Counted from the first letter of the stretch, positions 8,938-18,698 are shown. The stretch: 64,000 bases of DNA from Nitrogeniibacter mangrovi (GCF_010983895.1 NZ_CP048836.1:3968001-4032000); one strand, 5' to 3'. The notes: a model not told the origin generated them from the letters alone. Program-made: numbers and translations.

Positions 8938-9564
8938 AGTCGCCTCCATGGAATCCATATGGCATGAACAACTCCGGAGCGAATCTAAGGCGTCTGGAGA
9001 AGTACGTCAACACGCTTTTAGCATATTTGTTGCTGACTCACCACGATGGATATATGCTATTTTTATGATTGTTACATGCCACATGAAGAACGTCATCTTG
9101 TTGTTATTTATACGTATACACCCAAAGAATTGGCAGCGCGTTAGGCCTAAAGGTACAGGTCAAAAAAACTCCTAAACACGCTTGTCATGTTTGGATCTCC
9201 GGATGGCGGCGGAACAATAAGACTCCGATCGGACAGGAAGATTTCCCTCACCGGCGCAGGGTCTCCCCACCCCACCTCCGGGAGGTTGGCACTCCACGCA
9301 GATCAAGAAATTCGGGTTTCGGCAACAGTAGAGCCGATGTCAGTTCCCAGTCACGGCCAAAGCCTGTGCTTCAGAGCAGCGCCTAACCCAGGAAAGGTGG
9401 TTGTCGGCGGACAACTACGGAACATCGGCAAGCGCGGATCAATGGCGCCTTCTGCAAAAACAACGCGAATTCCCATAGCGAACGCCGTATGGCTACCTCG
9501 GGTACAACGACGCCGCAAGCCGGGGGAGAATCGGCCTCAGCCCAACAACCAAACGAGGACACAT
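8938..9564. other. Gene-free region between the rhs cluster and the HTH gene
   Basis: No convincing gene is seen. Bases 8990-9130 are strongly AT-rich, with several TATA-like hexamers on the minus strand, and probably hold the promoter of the rhs/immunity unit, though I cannot assign a clear -35/-10 pair. Bases 9187-9564 are an open frame fused to the downstream HTH gene, but the translated sequence has no domain and no ribosome site, so I treat it as non-coding. Confidence 0.5.
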
Positions 9565-9861
9565 ATGGCGACTGAGCACAAGAATCCGATGAAGGGCCGA
9601 AACACGGCCGTACGTAAAGCCATCCTGAACCCTCTGCAGCGCCGTGAGACGCGAGGAGAAAGCCAAACGGACTTCTGGAGAAGATATGGCGTCACCCAAT
9701 CGGCCGGAAGTCGGTTCGAAAGCGGCCGTCCGATGCAATCGCCGGTTCAGATCTTGATGGCACTCGAAGCGCTCGGGTCGATCACCAGCGATGAGCTCGA
9801 CATGGTGGTGCAACTACTTCAGGGTGTCGATCTTCCCCGCAACGGCCATCACAGCAAATAG
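9565..9861 (+). CDS. Small helix-turn-helix (XRE-like) DNA-binding protein
   Basis: The ATG at 9565 is preceded by GAGG 7-10 nt upstream, giving 98 aa. The C-terminal two thirds read as an XRE-type helix-turn-helix: SQTDFWRRYGVTQSAGSRFE, then a helix in PVQILMALEALG. The N-terminus is basic (KGRNTAVRKAILNPLQRRETRG). Such proteins usually bind operator DNA as dimers. It is divergent from the rhs cluster and may control it or another island function, but no operator repeat was found. A longer frame exists upstream without coding signs. Confidence 0.65.
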   Translation: MATEHKNPMKGRNTAVRKAILNPLQRRETRGESQTDFWRRYGVTQSAGSRFESGRPMQSPVQILMALEALGSITSDELDMVVQLLQGVDLPRNGHHSK

Positions 9862-10472
9862 TAACTCGACGGTACCTATCGCCTGCCCTCAAGCAGTGCC
9901 ATGCCCGCAGGGCTATGCCCTAGAAAAGGTCTGATCACACCCCACTTCGACGAGTCGCGGCGAGCACAACTACTCCGGATGCTTACATCTGAAGGGCAGC
10001 CGAACTTGGCTCCCCCGCGTCCGCGGGGATGTAGCTCACCGCCACGGCCCGCTCTTCAACGGCTCCTCCCGATCGTTTGCCGCCAGTGTGAGGTTCGGCT
10101 GTCCAATGTCGGGCCCCGGCTATCAACTGCCGCTCAGGAATCGGACAGACCCGTCACTGGAGCGGCTGGTCCGACAAGAAACCTGCCATTGGCACCCCGA
10201 GGCGGTAGGCATCCGGACTGAGAGCGGAAGCGGTGGCTCGAGTGCCAAGCATTGGACGACAGTTTCTTGGGTCAGCCTCACCGGAGAGCTCAGGTAGCCG
10301 CCGGCGACTCGACCATCAAACGAAAAGGGCTCTCATAGGCGTTTTTTCGTCTTTCCGCTCCAGAAATATCTCGCCTGTTCGGCAAAGCTCTCACCTCTTG
10401 TGACACCCGAATCCGCACATAGCGCCAGTCGGCCTTATGTTTGTTTAGTCCGATTTATTGATGGAATTCACA
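9862..10472. other. Gene-free right edge of the island, ending at the comM junction
   Basis: I see no convincing gene. Short open frames at 9901-10221 and 10088-10297 have no domain, signal peptide or ribosome site. Features present are an isolated CRISPR-repeat-like unit at 10008-10035 and, at 10400-10472, a stretch that reads like the terminus of a mobile element (minus strand TGTGAATTCC at the junction, and GCGGATTCGGGTGTCA further in, similar to inner repeats of some IS21-family ends). The last base before comM sequence is 10472. Confidence 0.45.
10008..10035 (+). repeat. Isolated unit resembling a type I-E CRISPR repeat
   Basis: The 28 bases have the I-E layout: a GGCT lead, a CCCCGCG/CGCGGGG stem with a very short loop, then GGGATG. 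There is no second copy 60 or so bases away on either side and no cas gene in the window, so it is not an array. It could be a relic single repeat or a chance hairpin. Confidence 0.3.
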
Positions 10473-11317
10473 GCCGCCGCCGATCACCGCGGCCACCGAC
10501 GAGGAATGATGGGGCGAGCGGTAGGCGCGCCGCCCCCAGCCGGTGACGTCGAAACCCGCGGTCAGGGACTGCACCGCCGCCGAGGCCAGCGCCTCGTCCT
10601 CGGTCATGGGCGGCAGGATGCCGGGCAGGCGCTGGGCGAGCATGGACTTGCCGGTCCCCGGCGCGCCGAAAAAGAGCAGGGAATGCCCCCCGGCGGCCGC
10701 CACTTCGAGGGCCCGGCGGGCTTCGAGCTGTCCCTTCACGTCGGCCAGATCGGGCATCGCCGCCGGCGTCGCCTCGCGCTCGGGGGCGCCGGCGGCGTCA
10801 GACCCTCGTGACCGTTCAGATGGGCAACCACGGCCAGCAGGCTGTCGGCGCTGAACACCCGGGCATCGCGCACCAGGGCCGCTTCGCGGGCGCTGGCCCC
10901 GGGCAGGATCAGTGCGCGCCCGGCGTCGCGGGTCTTGAGGGCCATGGCCAGGGCACCGCGCACCGGGCGCAGCTGGCCGGTGAGCGACAGCTCGCCGGCG
11001 AATTCGTAGCCGTCGAGCGCGGCCGGCTGGATCTGGTCCGAGGCGGCGAGAATGCCCAGCGCGATGGCCAGATCGAAGCGCCCGCTCTCCTTGGGCAGGT
11101 CGGCCGGGGCGAGATTGACGGTGATGCGCCGGGCGGGAAACTCGAACTGGCTGGTCTGGATCGCGGCGCGCACCCGGTCGCGCGCCTCGCGCACCTCGGT
11201 GTCGGGCAGCCCCACCAGCGAGAACGCGGGCAGGCCGTTGGCCAGATGCACCTCGACGATGACCGGCGGCGCGGCCATGCCGTCGAGGGCACGGGTGTGG
11301 ACGATGGCAAGACTCAT
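10473..11317 (-). pseudogene. comM: comM (YifB, Mg-chelatase-like AAA+ ATPase), frameshifted and 3'-truncated
   Basis: ComM is a hexameric helicase-like ATPase that promotes branch migration during natural transformation; intact proteins are about 500 aa. The N-terminal ChlI domain is present from MSLAIVHTRALDG to LAVVAHLNGHEG. A single missing base in the CCCCC run (plus strand 10782-10786) then breaks the frame. The next frame continues correctly as ATPAAMPDLADVKGQ and the Walker A GAPGTGKSML to YRSPHHSSSVAAVIGGG, where homology stops abruptly at 10473 and foreign sequence adds CEFHQ-stop. Walker B, sensor and C-terminal parts are absent. The cut marks the island boundary. The ubiK-dusA genes lie upstream on the same strand. 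Confidence 0.85.
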
Positions 11318-11383
11318 GGCGCCATTCTAGGCAGCCACGCGCATCATGTCTTTGTCATTGTTCACTCCGGCCGCGGCCGGCGC

Positions 11384-12451
11384 CTAGCGCGACAGGCGTC
11401 GCTCGACCGCGTCGGAGGCGGCAAGGATGAGCCCGGCGTCGTTCTCGCGCAGTGCCATGGCGTCGGAGAGCATGCGACGCCACTGGCGGGCGCCGGGCAG
11501 GCCCTGGTAGAGGCCGAGGATGTGGCGGGTCATCGCCTTGAGCGGCACGCCCTGTGCCACTTCGGCGGCGCAGAAGGCGGCCATGGCCTCGGCCACCTGA
11601 CGACGGGTCGGCGCCGGGCGGGCGTCCCCCCAGCCGAGGCGGTCGGCGTCGGCGAGCATCCACGGGTTGTGGTAGGCCTCGCGCCCGACCATCACCCCAT
11701 CCACATGATCCCACTGGGCCTGGATGTCCGCCCAGCCGCGAAAACCGCCGTTGATGTGGATGTCCAGATCGGGGAAGGCCTGCTTGAGGCGGTGGACGTA
11801 GTCGTACCGGAGCGGCGGGATCTCCCGGTTCTCCTTGGGCGACAGGCCCTTGAGGATGGCGTTGCGGGCATGCACGATGAACACGGTGCAGCCGCTGCGC
11901 CGGTGCACCTGGTCGACGAAGTCCGCGAGGAAGGCGTAGTCCTCGACCCGGTCGATGCCAATGCGGTGCTTGACGGTGACGGGCACATCGACCACGTCCT
12001 GCATGGCCTTGAGACAATCGGCCACCAGCACCGGCTCGGCCATCAGGCAGGCGCCGAAGGCTCCCGACTGCACCCGCTCGGAGGGGCAGCCGACGTTCAG
12101 GTTGATCTCGTCGTAGCCCCACTCGGCGGCGAGCTTCGCGCATCGCGCCAGGTCGGCCGGCTCGCTGCCGCCGAGCTGAAGCGCGAGGGGATGCTCGCAG
12201 GCGTCGAAGCGCAGGAAGCGCGCCGCGTCGCCATGGATGAGGGCGCCGGTGGTGACCATTTCGGTGTACAGCCAGGCCCGGCGCGAGATCTGGCGCGCGA
12301 AGAAGCGGTAGAAGCGGTCGGTCCAGTCGAGCATGGGCGCGACGCTGACCCGGCGCGGCCACCACGTCGATCCCGGATCGCCGCCTTCGGTGCGCGAAGA
12401 AAACGGCCCCGCGGGGCCGTCGAGTGCCGCCATCGGGCCGCGCCCGTTCAC
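11384..12451 (-). CDS. dusA: tRNA-dihydrouridine(20/20a) synthase DusA
   Basis: This FMN enzyme uses NADPH to reduce U20/U20a in the tRNA D-loop. The TIM-barrel begins at RRVSVAPMLDWTDRFYRFF; the catalytic Cys lies in NLNVGCPSERVQSG; the phosphate-binding segment is INGGF; and GVMVGREAYHNPW near the C-terminus is typical of DusA. At 355 aa it is slightly long. The GTG start at 12451 overlaps the ubiK stop by 4 bp and suggests coupling, but the first 35 or so residues look unlike the family, so the ATG at 12433 or a later start is possible. It lies between ubiK and comM. Confidence 0.93.
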   Translation of the reverse strand: MNGRGPMAALDGPAGPFSSRTEGGDPGSTWWPRRVSVAPMLDWTDRFYRFFARQISRRAWLYTEMVTTGALIHGDAARFLRFDACEHPLALQLGGSEPADLARCAKLAAEWGYDEINLNVGCPSERVQSGAFGACLMAEPVLVADCLKAMQDVVDVPVTVKHRIGIDRVEDYAFLADFVDQVHRRSGCTVFIVHARNAILKGLSPKENREIPPLRYDYVHRLKQAFPDLDIHINGGFRGWADIQAQWDHVDGVMVGREAYHNPWMLADADRLGWGDARPAPTRRQVAEAMAAFCAAEVAQGVPLKAMTRHILGLYQGLPGARQWRRMLSDAMALRENDAGLILAASDAVERRLSR

Positions 12452-12711
12452 CCCTTCGGCCCCGGCGCCTCACGCTGCGCCAGTGCCGCTTCGAGTTCGG
12501 CCACGCGCACTTCGAGCGCGGCGAGCTGGTCGCGGGCGCGCACCAGCATCTCGGCCTGCAGGTCGAACTCCTCGCGCGTGACCAGATCGAGGCGCGAGAA
12601 CGCGCTGGTGGCCAGCGCGCGCACGTTCTTCTCGATGTCCCGCGCAGGCGAGTTGGCCGCGATTTCGGACAGCTTGCCGCTGATCTGGTCGAGGAAGCTG
12701 GTCGGGTTCAT
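12448..12711 (-). CDS. ubiK: Ubiquinone biosynthesis accessory factor UbiK (BMFP/YqiC family)
   Basis: This 87-aa protein has a N-terminal amphipathic helix (FLDQISGKLSEIA) and a C-terminal coiled coil (ALEVRVAELEAALAQRE), the BMFP layout. UbiK binds UbiJ and lipids and supports aerobic ubiquinone synthesis. A conserved SRLDLVTREEFDLQAEML segment marks the family. It is the first gene of the leftward ubiK-dusA-comM run and diverges from the porin-glnK-amtB unit across about 310 bp. Confidence 0.92.
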   Translation of the reverse strand: MNPTSFLDQISGKLSEIAANSPARDIEKNVRALATSAFSRLDLVTREEFDLQAEMLVRARDQLAALEVRVAELEAALAQREAPGPKG

Positions 12712-12840
12712 GGCGGTGATTCCTTGGTCTGTGACTCGAACTGCGCCGTATTTTCCCGCAAATCCGCCCGCCCTGCACGGCTGCGTGCGCCTCTCGGATC
12801 GCGCGGTCGACGCTGAAACGTCTGCTCACAATTGTCGCGA

Positions 12841-12890
12841 ATGGTGCACCGTTTATGTGCGCACCAATTCGGTGCATCAATTTGGTGCAA
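12841..12890 (+). promoter_or_regulatory. NtrC-like binding sites upstream of porin-glnK-amtB
   Basis: Bases 12861-12875 read GCACC-AATTC-GGTGC, an exact match to the core of the NtrC consensus (TGCACC-N5-GGTGCA). Further half sites lie at 12843-12850 (GGTGCACC) and 12881-12889 (TTTGGTGCA). They sit roughly 80-130 bp upstream of the sigma-54-like promoter, the normal enhancer distance. The rest of the 12712-13024 gap shows no gene. Confidence 0.75.
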
Positions 12891-12968
12891 CGGTTTTTCT
12901 CGGTGCGCTGCGCCGCAACATATCGACCGATTCTCGCGCAACCCATTGTTTTTCCGATTTAAAAAAAC

Positions 12969-12984
12969 TGGCACAGTTCCTGTT
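12969..12984 (+). promoter_or_regulatory. Sigma-54-like promoter for the porin-glnK-amtB unit
   Basis: The bases read TGGCAC-AGTTC-CTGT. The -24 element is perfect and the spacing is right, but the -12 element has GT where GC is expected. It lies about 40 bp before the porin ATG and downstream of the NtrC-like sites. Confidence 0.6.
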
Positions 12985-13024
12985 AAGGAGTCTGCGCAAG
13001 CTTTTTTACCGAGGACCCGAAATC

Positions 13025-14129
<1,105 letters not shown>

Positions 14130-14143
14130 GGAGTAAAACCACA

Positions 14144-15451
14144 ATGAAATCTCTCATCAAGACCCTGCTCGGTGCGCTGGCGCTCGTCGCGGTGCCCGCG
14201 TTCGCTCAGGATGCCGCCGTTGTCGTCGACAAGGGCGACGTGGCGTGGCTGATGACCGCCACCCTCCTGGTCACTTTCATGGCTGTCCCCGGCCTGGCCC
14301 TGTTCTACGGTGGCCTGGTCCGTTCCAAGAACATGCTGTCCGTGCTCATGCAGGTGATGGTCGTGTTCTCCCTCGGCATCGTGCTGTGGGCCTTCTACGG
14401 CTACTCGCTGGCCTTCACCGAAGGCTCCGCCTTCATCGGCGGCTTGAACAAGATCTTCCTGTCCGGCGTCACCATCGACACCCTGGCCGACACCTTCACC
14501 GATAACGTGAAGCTGCCCGAGCTGGTGTTCGTGGCCTTCCAGGCGACCTTCGCGGCCATCACCTGCGCGCTGGTCGTCGGCTCCTTCGCCGAGCGCATGA
14601 AGTTCTCCGCGGTACTGCTGTTCACGATCCTGTGGTTCACCTTCAGCTACCTGCCGATCTGCCACATGGTGTGGGGCCCGGGCGGCTACCTGCTCGAAGA
14701 CGGCGCGCTCGACTTCGCCGGCGGTACCGTGGTGCATATCAACGCCGGTGTGGCCGGTCTGGTGGGCGCCTACCTGGTGGGCAAGCGCATCGGCTTCGGT
14801 CGCGAGTCCATGGCGCCGCACTCCCTGACGCTGACCATGGCCGGCGCGGCCATGCTGTGGGTGGGCTGGTTCGGCTTCAACGCCGGCTCCAACCTGGAAG
14901 CCACGTCCGGCGCCGCCCTGGCCTTCATCAATACCCTGGTGGCCACCGCGGCGGCGACCCTGGGCTGGATCGGCGCTGAAGCGATCTTCAAGGGCAAGCC
15001 CTCCATGCTGGGCGCCGCCTCGGGTGCCGTCGCCGGTCTCGTGGCGATCACCCCGGCCTGCGGCTCGGTCGGCCCGATGGGCGCCATCGTCCTCGGCCTG
15101 ATCGCCGGCGTGGTCTGCCTGTGGGGCGTCAATGGCCTCAAGCACATGCTCGGTGCGGACGACTCGCTCGACGTGTTCGGCGTCCATGGTGTCGGCGGTA
15201 TCCTCGGTGCGATCCTGACCGGCGTGTTCACCGCCCCGTCCTTGGGCGGCACCGGTGGCGACGACTTCTCGATCGCCAGCCAGGTGTGGATCCAGACCAA
15301 GAGCGTGCTCATCACCATCGGCTGGTCCGGTGTGGTGGCCCTGATCTCCTACAAGATCGTGGATATCGTCGTCGGCCTGCGGGTGCCGGAAGACGAAGAG
15401 CGCGAAGGCCTCGACATCACCGCCCACGGCGAATCGGCTTACAAGTTCTGA
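14144..15451 (+). CDS. amtB: Ammonium transporter AmtB
   Basis: The ATG at 14144 (GAGGAG upstream) gives a 435-aa inner membrane protein with a signal peptide (ALVAVPAFA) and 11 predicted transmembrane segments. The trimeric channel conducts ammonia. Visible functional residues are the Phe gate in FQATFAAITCALV and the pore twin histidines in YLPICHMVWGPGG and VFGVHGVGGILGA. The C-terminal tail (RVPEDEEREGLDI) is the GlnK-binding region. A strong terminator follows. Confidence 0.97.
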   Translation: MKSLIKTLLGALALVAVPAFAQDAAVVVDKGDVAWLMTATLLVTFMAVPGLALFYGGLVRSKNMLSVLMQVMVVFSLGIVLWAFYGYSLAFTEGSAFIGGLNKIFLSGVTIDTLADTFTDNVKLPELVFVAFQATFAAITCALVVGSFAERMKFSAVLLFTILWFTFSYLPICHMVWGPGGYLLEDGALDFAGGTVVHINAGVAGLVGAYLVGKRIGFGRESMAPHSLTLTMAGAAMLWVGWFGFNAGSNLEATSGAALAFINTLVATAAATLGWIGAEAIFKGKPSMLGAASGAVAGLVAITPACGSVGPMGAIVLGLIAGVVCLWGVNGLKHMLGADDSLDVFGVHGVGGILGAILTGVFTAPSLGGTGGDDFSIASQVWIQTKSVLITIGWSGVVALISYKIVDIVVGLRVPEDEEREGLDITAHGESAYKF

Positions 15452-15492
15452 TCGGCCGATCCTGGCGCACCGACGGTGCGTCAGCCATACAG

Positions 15493-15529
15493 ACCCGGCG
15501 CAGCCGCAAGGCGCGCCGGGTTTTTCTTT
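15493..15529 (+). terminator. Rho-independent terminator after amtB
   Basis: A 9-bp stem (ACCCGGCGC / GCGCCGGGT) is followed by TTTTTCTTT. It closes the porin-glnK-amtB unit. Confidence 0.85.
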
Positions 15530-15604
15530 GTCCGGCACGGTACGCTTGAACCCGACCCCGATTGGCCCAAAATAGACAGGGGTCGCCATTCGGGGAGCAA
15601 GTAC

Positions 15605-16558
15605 ATGGAATACGTGGACTACTACGCCGCGCTGGGGGTCGAACGCGACGCCTCCGGCGACGACATCAAGCGGGCCTTTCGCAAGCTCGCGCGCAAGTAC
15701 CATCCGGACGTCTCCAAGGAACCGGACGCCGAGGCGCGCATGAAGGCGATCAACGAGGCCTATGCGGTGCTCTCGGACCCGGAACGCCGTGCCGCCTACG
15801 ACCAGCTGGGCCGGGGCCACCAGGGTGGCCAGGACTTCACCCCGCCGCCGGGTTGGGATTCGGGCTTCGAGTTCGCCGGCGAGGGCATGTCGCCCGAGGA
15901 CGCGGCGCGCTTCTCCGACTTCTTCTCGGAACTGTTCGGCGGCATGGGCGGCGCCGACCCCTTCCATGCCAGCGGCCGTCGCCATCACGCCACCCAGGGT
16001 CAGGACCATCACGCCCGCATCGTGCTCGACCTGGAGGACACCTTCACCGGCCCGACCCGGCAGCTGTCGCTGCAGGTGCCGGTGGCCGACGCCCAGGGGC
16101 GGGTCCGACTGCAGTCGCGCACCCTGAACGTGAAGATCCCGGTGGGCATCCGCGCCGGCCAGATCATCCGTCTGGCCGGTCAGGGCCATCCCGGCCCGGG
16201 CGGCCTGCCGGCGGGCGATCTGCTGCTGGAGGTGCAGTTCCGTCCCCATGCGCGCTTCCGGGTGGACGGCCGCGACCTGGCCATGGACCTGCCGGTGACG
16301 CCATGGGAGGCGGCGCTGGGGGCGGTGATTCCGGTCACGCTGCCCGCGGGCACCATCAAGGTGCGCATCCCCGCCGGCGCCCAGTCGGGCCAGGCGCTGA
16401 ACGTGCGCGGCAAGGGCATCCCGGGGACCACGCCGGGCGACCTGCAGCTGCGTCTCAAGGTGGTGCTGCCGCCGGCCAGCTCCGATGCGGCGAAGGCGAT
16501 CTACGAGACCATGGCGAAGGAAATGGCCTTCGATCCACGGGCCACGACGGGAGCGTGA
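15605..16558 (+). CDS. cbpA: DnaJ-like co-chaperone CbpA
   Basis: The ATG at 15605 has GGGGAG upstream and gives 317 aa. It has an N-terminal J domain (residues 4-70, HPD motif in KYHPDVSKE), a Gly/Phe-rich linker (FSELFGGMGG) and two DnaJ C-terminal beta-domains (LNVKIPVGIRAGQIIRL, IKVRIPAGAQSGQAL). The Cys-rich zinc domain of true DnaJ is absent, so this is CbpA. It stimulates DnaK ATPase and, in E. coli, binds curved DNA in stationary phase. It lies 3 bp before cbpM, its specific modulator. Confidence 0.95.
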   Translation: MEYVDYYAALGVERDASGDDIKRAFRKLARKYHPDVSKEPDAEARMKAINEAYAVLSDPERRAAYDQLGRGHQGGQDFTPPPGWDSGFEFAGEGMSPEDAARFSDFFSELFGGMGGADPFHASGRRHHATQGQDHHARIVLDLEDTFTGPTRQLSLQVPVADAQGRVRLQSRTLNVKIPVGIRAGQIIRLAGQGHPGPGGLPAGDLLLEVQFRPHARFRVDGRDLAMDLPVTPWEAALGAVIPVTLPAGTIKVRIPAGAQSGQALNVRGKGIPGTTPGDLQLRLKVVLPPASSDAAKAIYETMAKEMAFDPRATTGA

Positions 16559-16561
16559 GCG

Positions 16562-16870
16562 ATGAGCAAGGACGACATTTTCGACACCAGCGTGCTCGAC
16601 GACAGCTGGCTGACCGTTGACCAGCTGGCGGCCGCCTGCGCGGTGGAGGTGAGCTGGCTGCACCAGCGCCTCGACGCCGGCCTCTTTCCCCATGCCGAAT
16701 GCGTGGCCGGGGTGTGGCGCTTCAACGGCCCGTGCCTGAGTCGGGCGCGGCGCATGCGCGAGCTGGAGCGCAACTTCGACGCGGTGCCGGAACTGGCGGC
16801 GCTGTTCGCCGACCTGCTCGACGAGATGGACGCACTGCGCGCGCGGCTGCGCCAGGCCGGGCTGGACTGA
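16562..16870 (+). CDS. cbpM: Chaperone modulator CbpM
   Basis: This 102-aa MerR-like/CbpM-family protein binds the J domain of CbpA and inhibits it. It shows a winged-helix N-terminal region (LTVDQLAAACAVEVSWLHQRL) and a C-terminal acidic helix (ELAALFADLLDEMDALRARL). The spacing of 3 bp after cbpA indicates co-transcription and probably coupled translation, so inhibitor and target are made together. Confidence 0.92.
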   Translation: MSKDDIFDTSVLDDSWLTVDQLAAACAVEVSWLHQRLDAGLFPHAECVAGVWRFNGPCLSRARRMRELERNFDAVPELAALFADLLDEMDALRARLRQAGLD

Positions 16871-16878
16871 GCCCCAAC

Positions 16879-16906
16879 GAAAAAGGCGCCTGCCGGCGCC
16901 TCTTTC
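16879..16906. terminator. Bidirectional terminator between cbpM and purU
   Basis: The stem AGGCGCC / GGCGCCT with loop TGCC is flanked by an A run on the left and TCTTTC on the right. It serves the two convergent units. Confidence 0.75.
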
Positions 16907-16925
16907 ATGACCTGACCCGACCCGG

Positions 16926-17801
16926 TTATCGGAACACGATGGTCTTGCGCCCGTGCACCAGCACCCGGTCCTCCAGGTGGTAGCGCAGGCCGCGGGCGAG
17001 CACGGTTTTCTCGATGTCCTTGCCGTAGCGGACCATGTCCTCCACCGCGTCGGAGTGGTCGATGCGGATCACGTCCTGTTCGATGATGGGCCCCTGGTCG
17101 AGGTCCTCGGTCACGTAGTGGCAGGTGGCGCCGATGAGCTTGACGCCCTTGGCCCAGGCCTGGTGATAGGGCTTGGCGCCGACGAAACTGGGCAGGAAGC
17201 TGTGGTGGATGTTGATGATGCGGCCCGGGTAGGCGGCGCACAGGTCGGGCGAGAGGATCTGCATGTAGCGCGCCAGCACCAGGGTGTCGCCGCGCACCTC
17301 CTCGAACAGGCGCCGGACCTCGGCATAGGCCGCCGCCTTGGTGTCGGCCGTGACCGGCACATGATGGAAGGGGATGCCGTGCCACTCGACGAAGCCGCGC
17401 AGGTCGGCATGGTTGGAGATCACGCACGGGATCTCCACGTCCAGCTCCTTGCTCTGCCAGCGGGCGAGCAGGTCGTACAGGCAGTGCTCCTGTTTCGACA
17501 CCAGGATCACCACCCGCTTCTTGACCGCCGAATCGGTGATCTTCCAGTCCATCTGCAGCGCGTCCGCCAGCGGCGCGAAACGGCTGCGGAACTCGGCCAG
17601 ATGGAACGGAATGGAGTCGGCCCGGATCTCGAAGCGCATGAAGTAGCGCCCCACCGGCTCGCCGTTGGCAGGCGGCTCGGCATGAAGCGAGGTCTCCAGG
17701 ATCCAGCCGTTCAGATCGGCGATGAAGCCGGAGACCTTGGCGACGATGCCGACCTGATCGGGGCACGACGCCGACAGGGTGTAGAAGCGTTCTCGATGCA
17801 T
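16926..17801 (-). CDS. purU: Formyltetrahydrofolate deformylase PurU
   Basis: PurU hydrolyses 10-formyl-THF to formate and THF, supplying formate for purine synthesis and balancing one-carbon units. It has an N-terminal ACT domain (LSASCPDQVGIVAKVSGFI) and a C-terminal formyltransferase fold with the catalytic Asn/His/Asp in INIHHSFLPSF and TEDLDQGPII. The ATG at 17801 (MHRERFYTL) aligns with family starts; a GTG at 17819 would add six residues, and neither has a clear Shine-Dalgarno. It follows thrH by about 40 bp on the same strand. Confidence 0.95.
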   Translation of the reverse strand: MHRERFYTLSASCPDQVGIVAKVSGFIADLNGWILETSLHAEPPANGEPVGRYFMRFEIRADSIPFHLAEFRSRFAPLADALQMDWKITDSAVKKRVVILVSKQEHCLYDLLARWQSKELDVEIPCVISNHADLRGFVEWHGIPFHHVPVTADTKAAAYAEVRRLFEEVRGDTLVLARYMQILSPDLCAAYPGRIINIHHSFLPSFVGAKPYHQAWAKGVKLIGATCHYVTEDLDQGPIIEQDVIRIDHSDAVEDMVRYGKDIEKTVLARGLRYHLEDRVLVHGRKTIVFR

Positions 17802-17842
17802 GGCGGGTCTGGGCGGCACGCCGGCGGGCGCGCCGCGCTCCT

Positions 17843-18451
17843 TCAGATGCGCTCGGAGGCGGCGAGGATCTCGCCCATGAGTTCGTCGTACTCGCGGGTG
17901 ACCGGGAACTGCGGGAACTCGTCGATCACGTTCTGCGGCGGACGGAACAGGATGCCCGCGTGGGCCTCGCCGAGCATGGTGGTGTCGTTGTAGGAGTCCC
18001 CGGCGGCGATGACCTTGAAGTTGATTTCCTTGAAGCGGCGCACCGCCTCCTGCTTCTGGTTGGGCATGCGCAGATGGTAGTTCACCAGGAAGCCGTCGGC
18101 ATCGGCCTCGAGCTTGTGGCAGAACAGGGTCGGGCGACCGAGCTGGTCCATGAGCGGCTTGGCGAACTCGTAGAAGGTGTCCGACAGGATGATGACCTGG
18201 AACCGGTCGCGCAGCGCATCGAGGAAGGCCTTGGCACCGGGCAGCGGGCTGAGCGTGCCGATGACCTTCTGGATGTCCGGCAGGCCCATCTTGTGCTCGC
18301 GCAGGATGTCGAGCCGGTACTGCATGAGCGTGTCGTAGTTCGGCTCGTCGCGGGTGGTGCGCTTGAGCGCGTCGATGCCGGTCACTTCGGCAAATTCCAC
18401 CCAGATTTCGGGAATGAGCACGCCTTCGAGGTCAAGACAGACGAGTTGCAC
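17843..18451 (-). CDS. thrH: Bifunctional phosphoserine phosphatase / homoserine phosphotransferase ThrH
   Basis: This 202-aa HAD-superfamily enzyme has the nucleophile motif CLDLEGVLIPE, motif II LSDTFYEF and the acidic motif AAGDSYNDTTM. DLEGV instead of DxDxT is a ThrH signature. ThrH dephosphorylates phosphoserine and can move the phosphate to homoserine, linking serine and threonine pathways. It probably forms a unit with purU and diverges from the small gene at 18699. Confidence 0.93.
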   Translation of the reverse strand: MQLVCLDLEGVLIPEIWVEFAEVTGIDALKRTTRDEPNYDTLMQYRLDILREHKMGLPDIQKVIGTLSPLPGAKAFLDALRDRFQVIILSDTFYEFAKPLMDQLGRPTLFCHKLEADADGFLVNYHLRMPNQKQEAVRRFKEINFKVIAAGDSYNDTTMLGEAHAGILFRPPQNVIDEFPQFPVTREYDELMGEILAASERI

Positions 18452-18698
18452 GGGATCGGCCCCTGTGTAGATGAGGAAAACCGCCGCATTCTAGCAGGTG
18501 CGCGCGGCCCTGCCGTGTGGTGAACACCACGACCCTGCGCCGCCGGTCGGATCGCGTTCGCGGATCATCGCAGGCGGTGGTTCGCAGCGGCCGGAATCCG
18601 GATTAACATACGGCGACGTACGGAATCTTGCTCCGGCGTCAACGAACGCCCACAATGGGCTCGACAACAACGCAGTACTGGCGGGGGAGAAATCGACC

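Noticed and set aside
9961-10100. CRISPR array
   Set aside because: Only one repeat-like unit is present; the sequence about 53-60 bases downstream shares just GGCTCC and is not a repeat.
9901-10221. Possible 106-aa gene in the island edge
   Set aside because: No ribosome site, no recognisable domain and odd composition; treated as non-coding.
10400-10472. Firm assignment of the comM junction to a Tn7-like or IS21-family element
   Set aside because: A TGT start and an IS21-like inner repeat are visible, but no transposition genes or second end are in the window, so the element type stays open.
10808-13024. Very long plus-strand open frame running into the porin gene
   Set aside because: It is antisense to comM, dusA and ubiK, which have clear homology. 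Only the part from the ATG at 13025 has a signal peptide and porin pattern.
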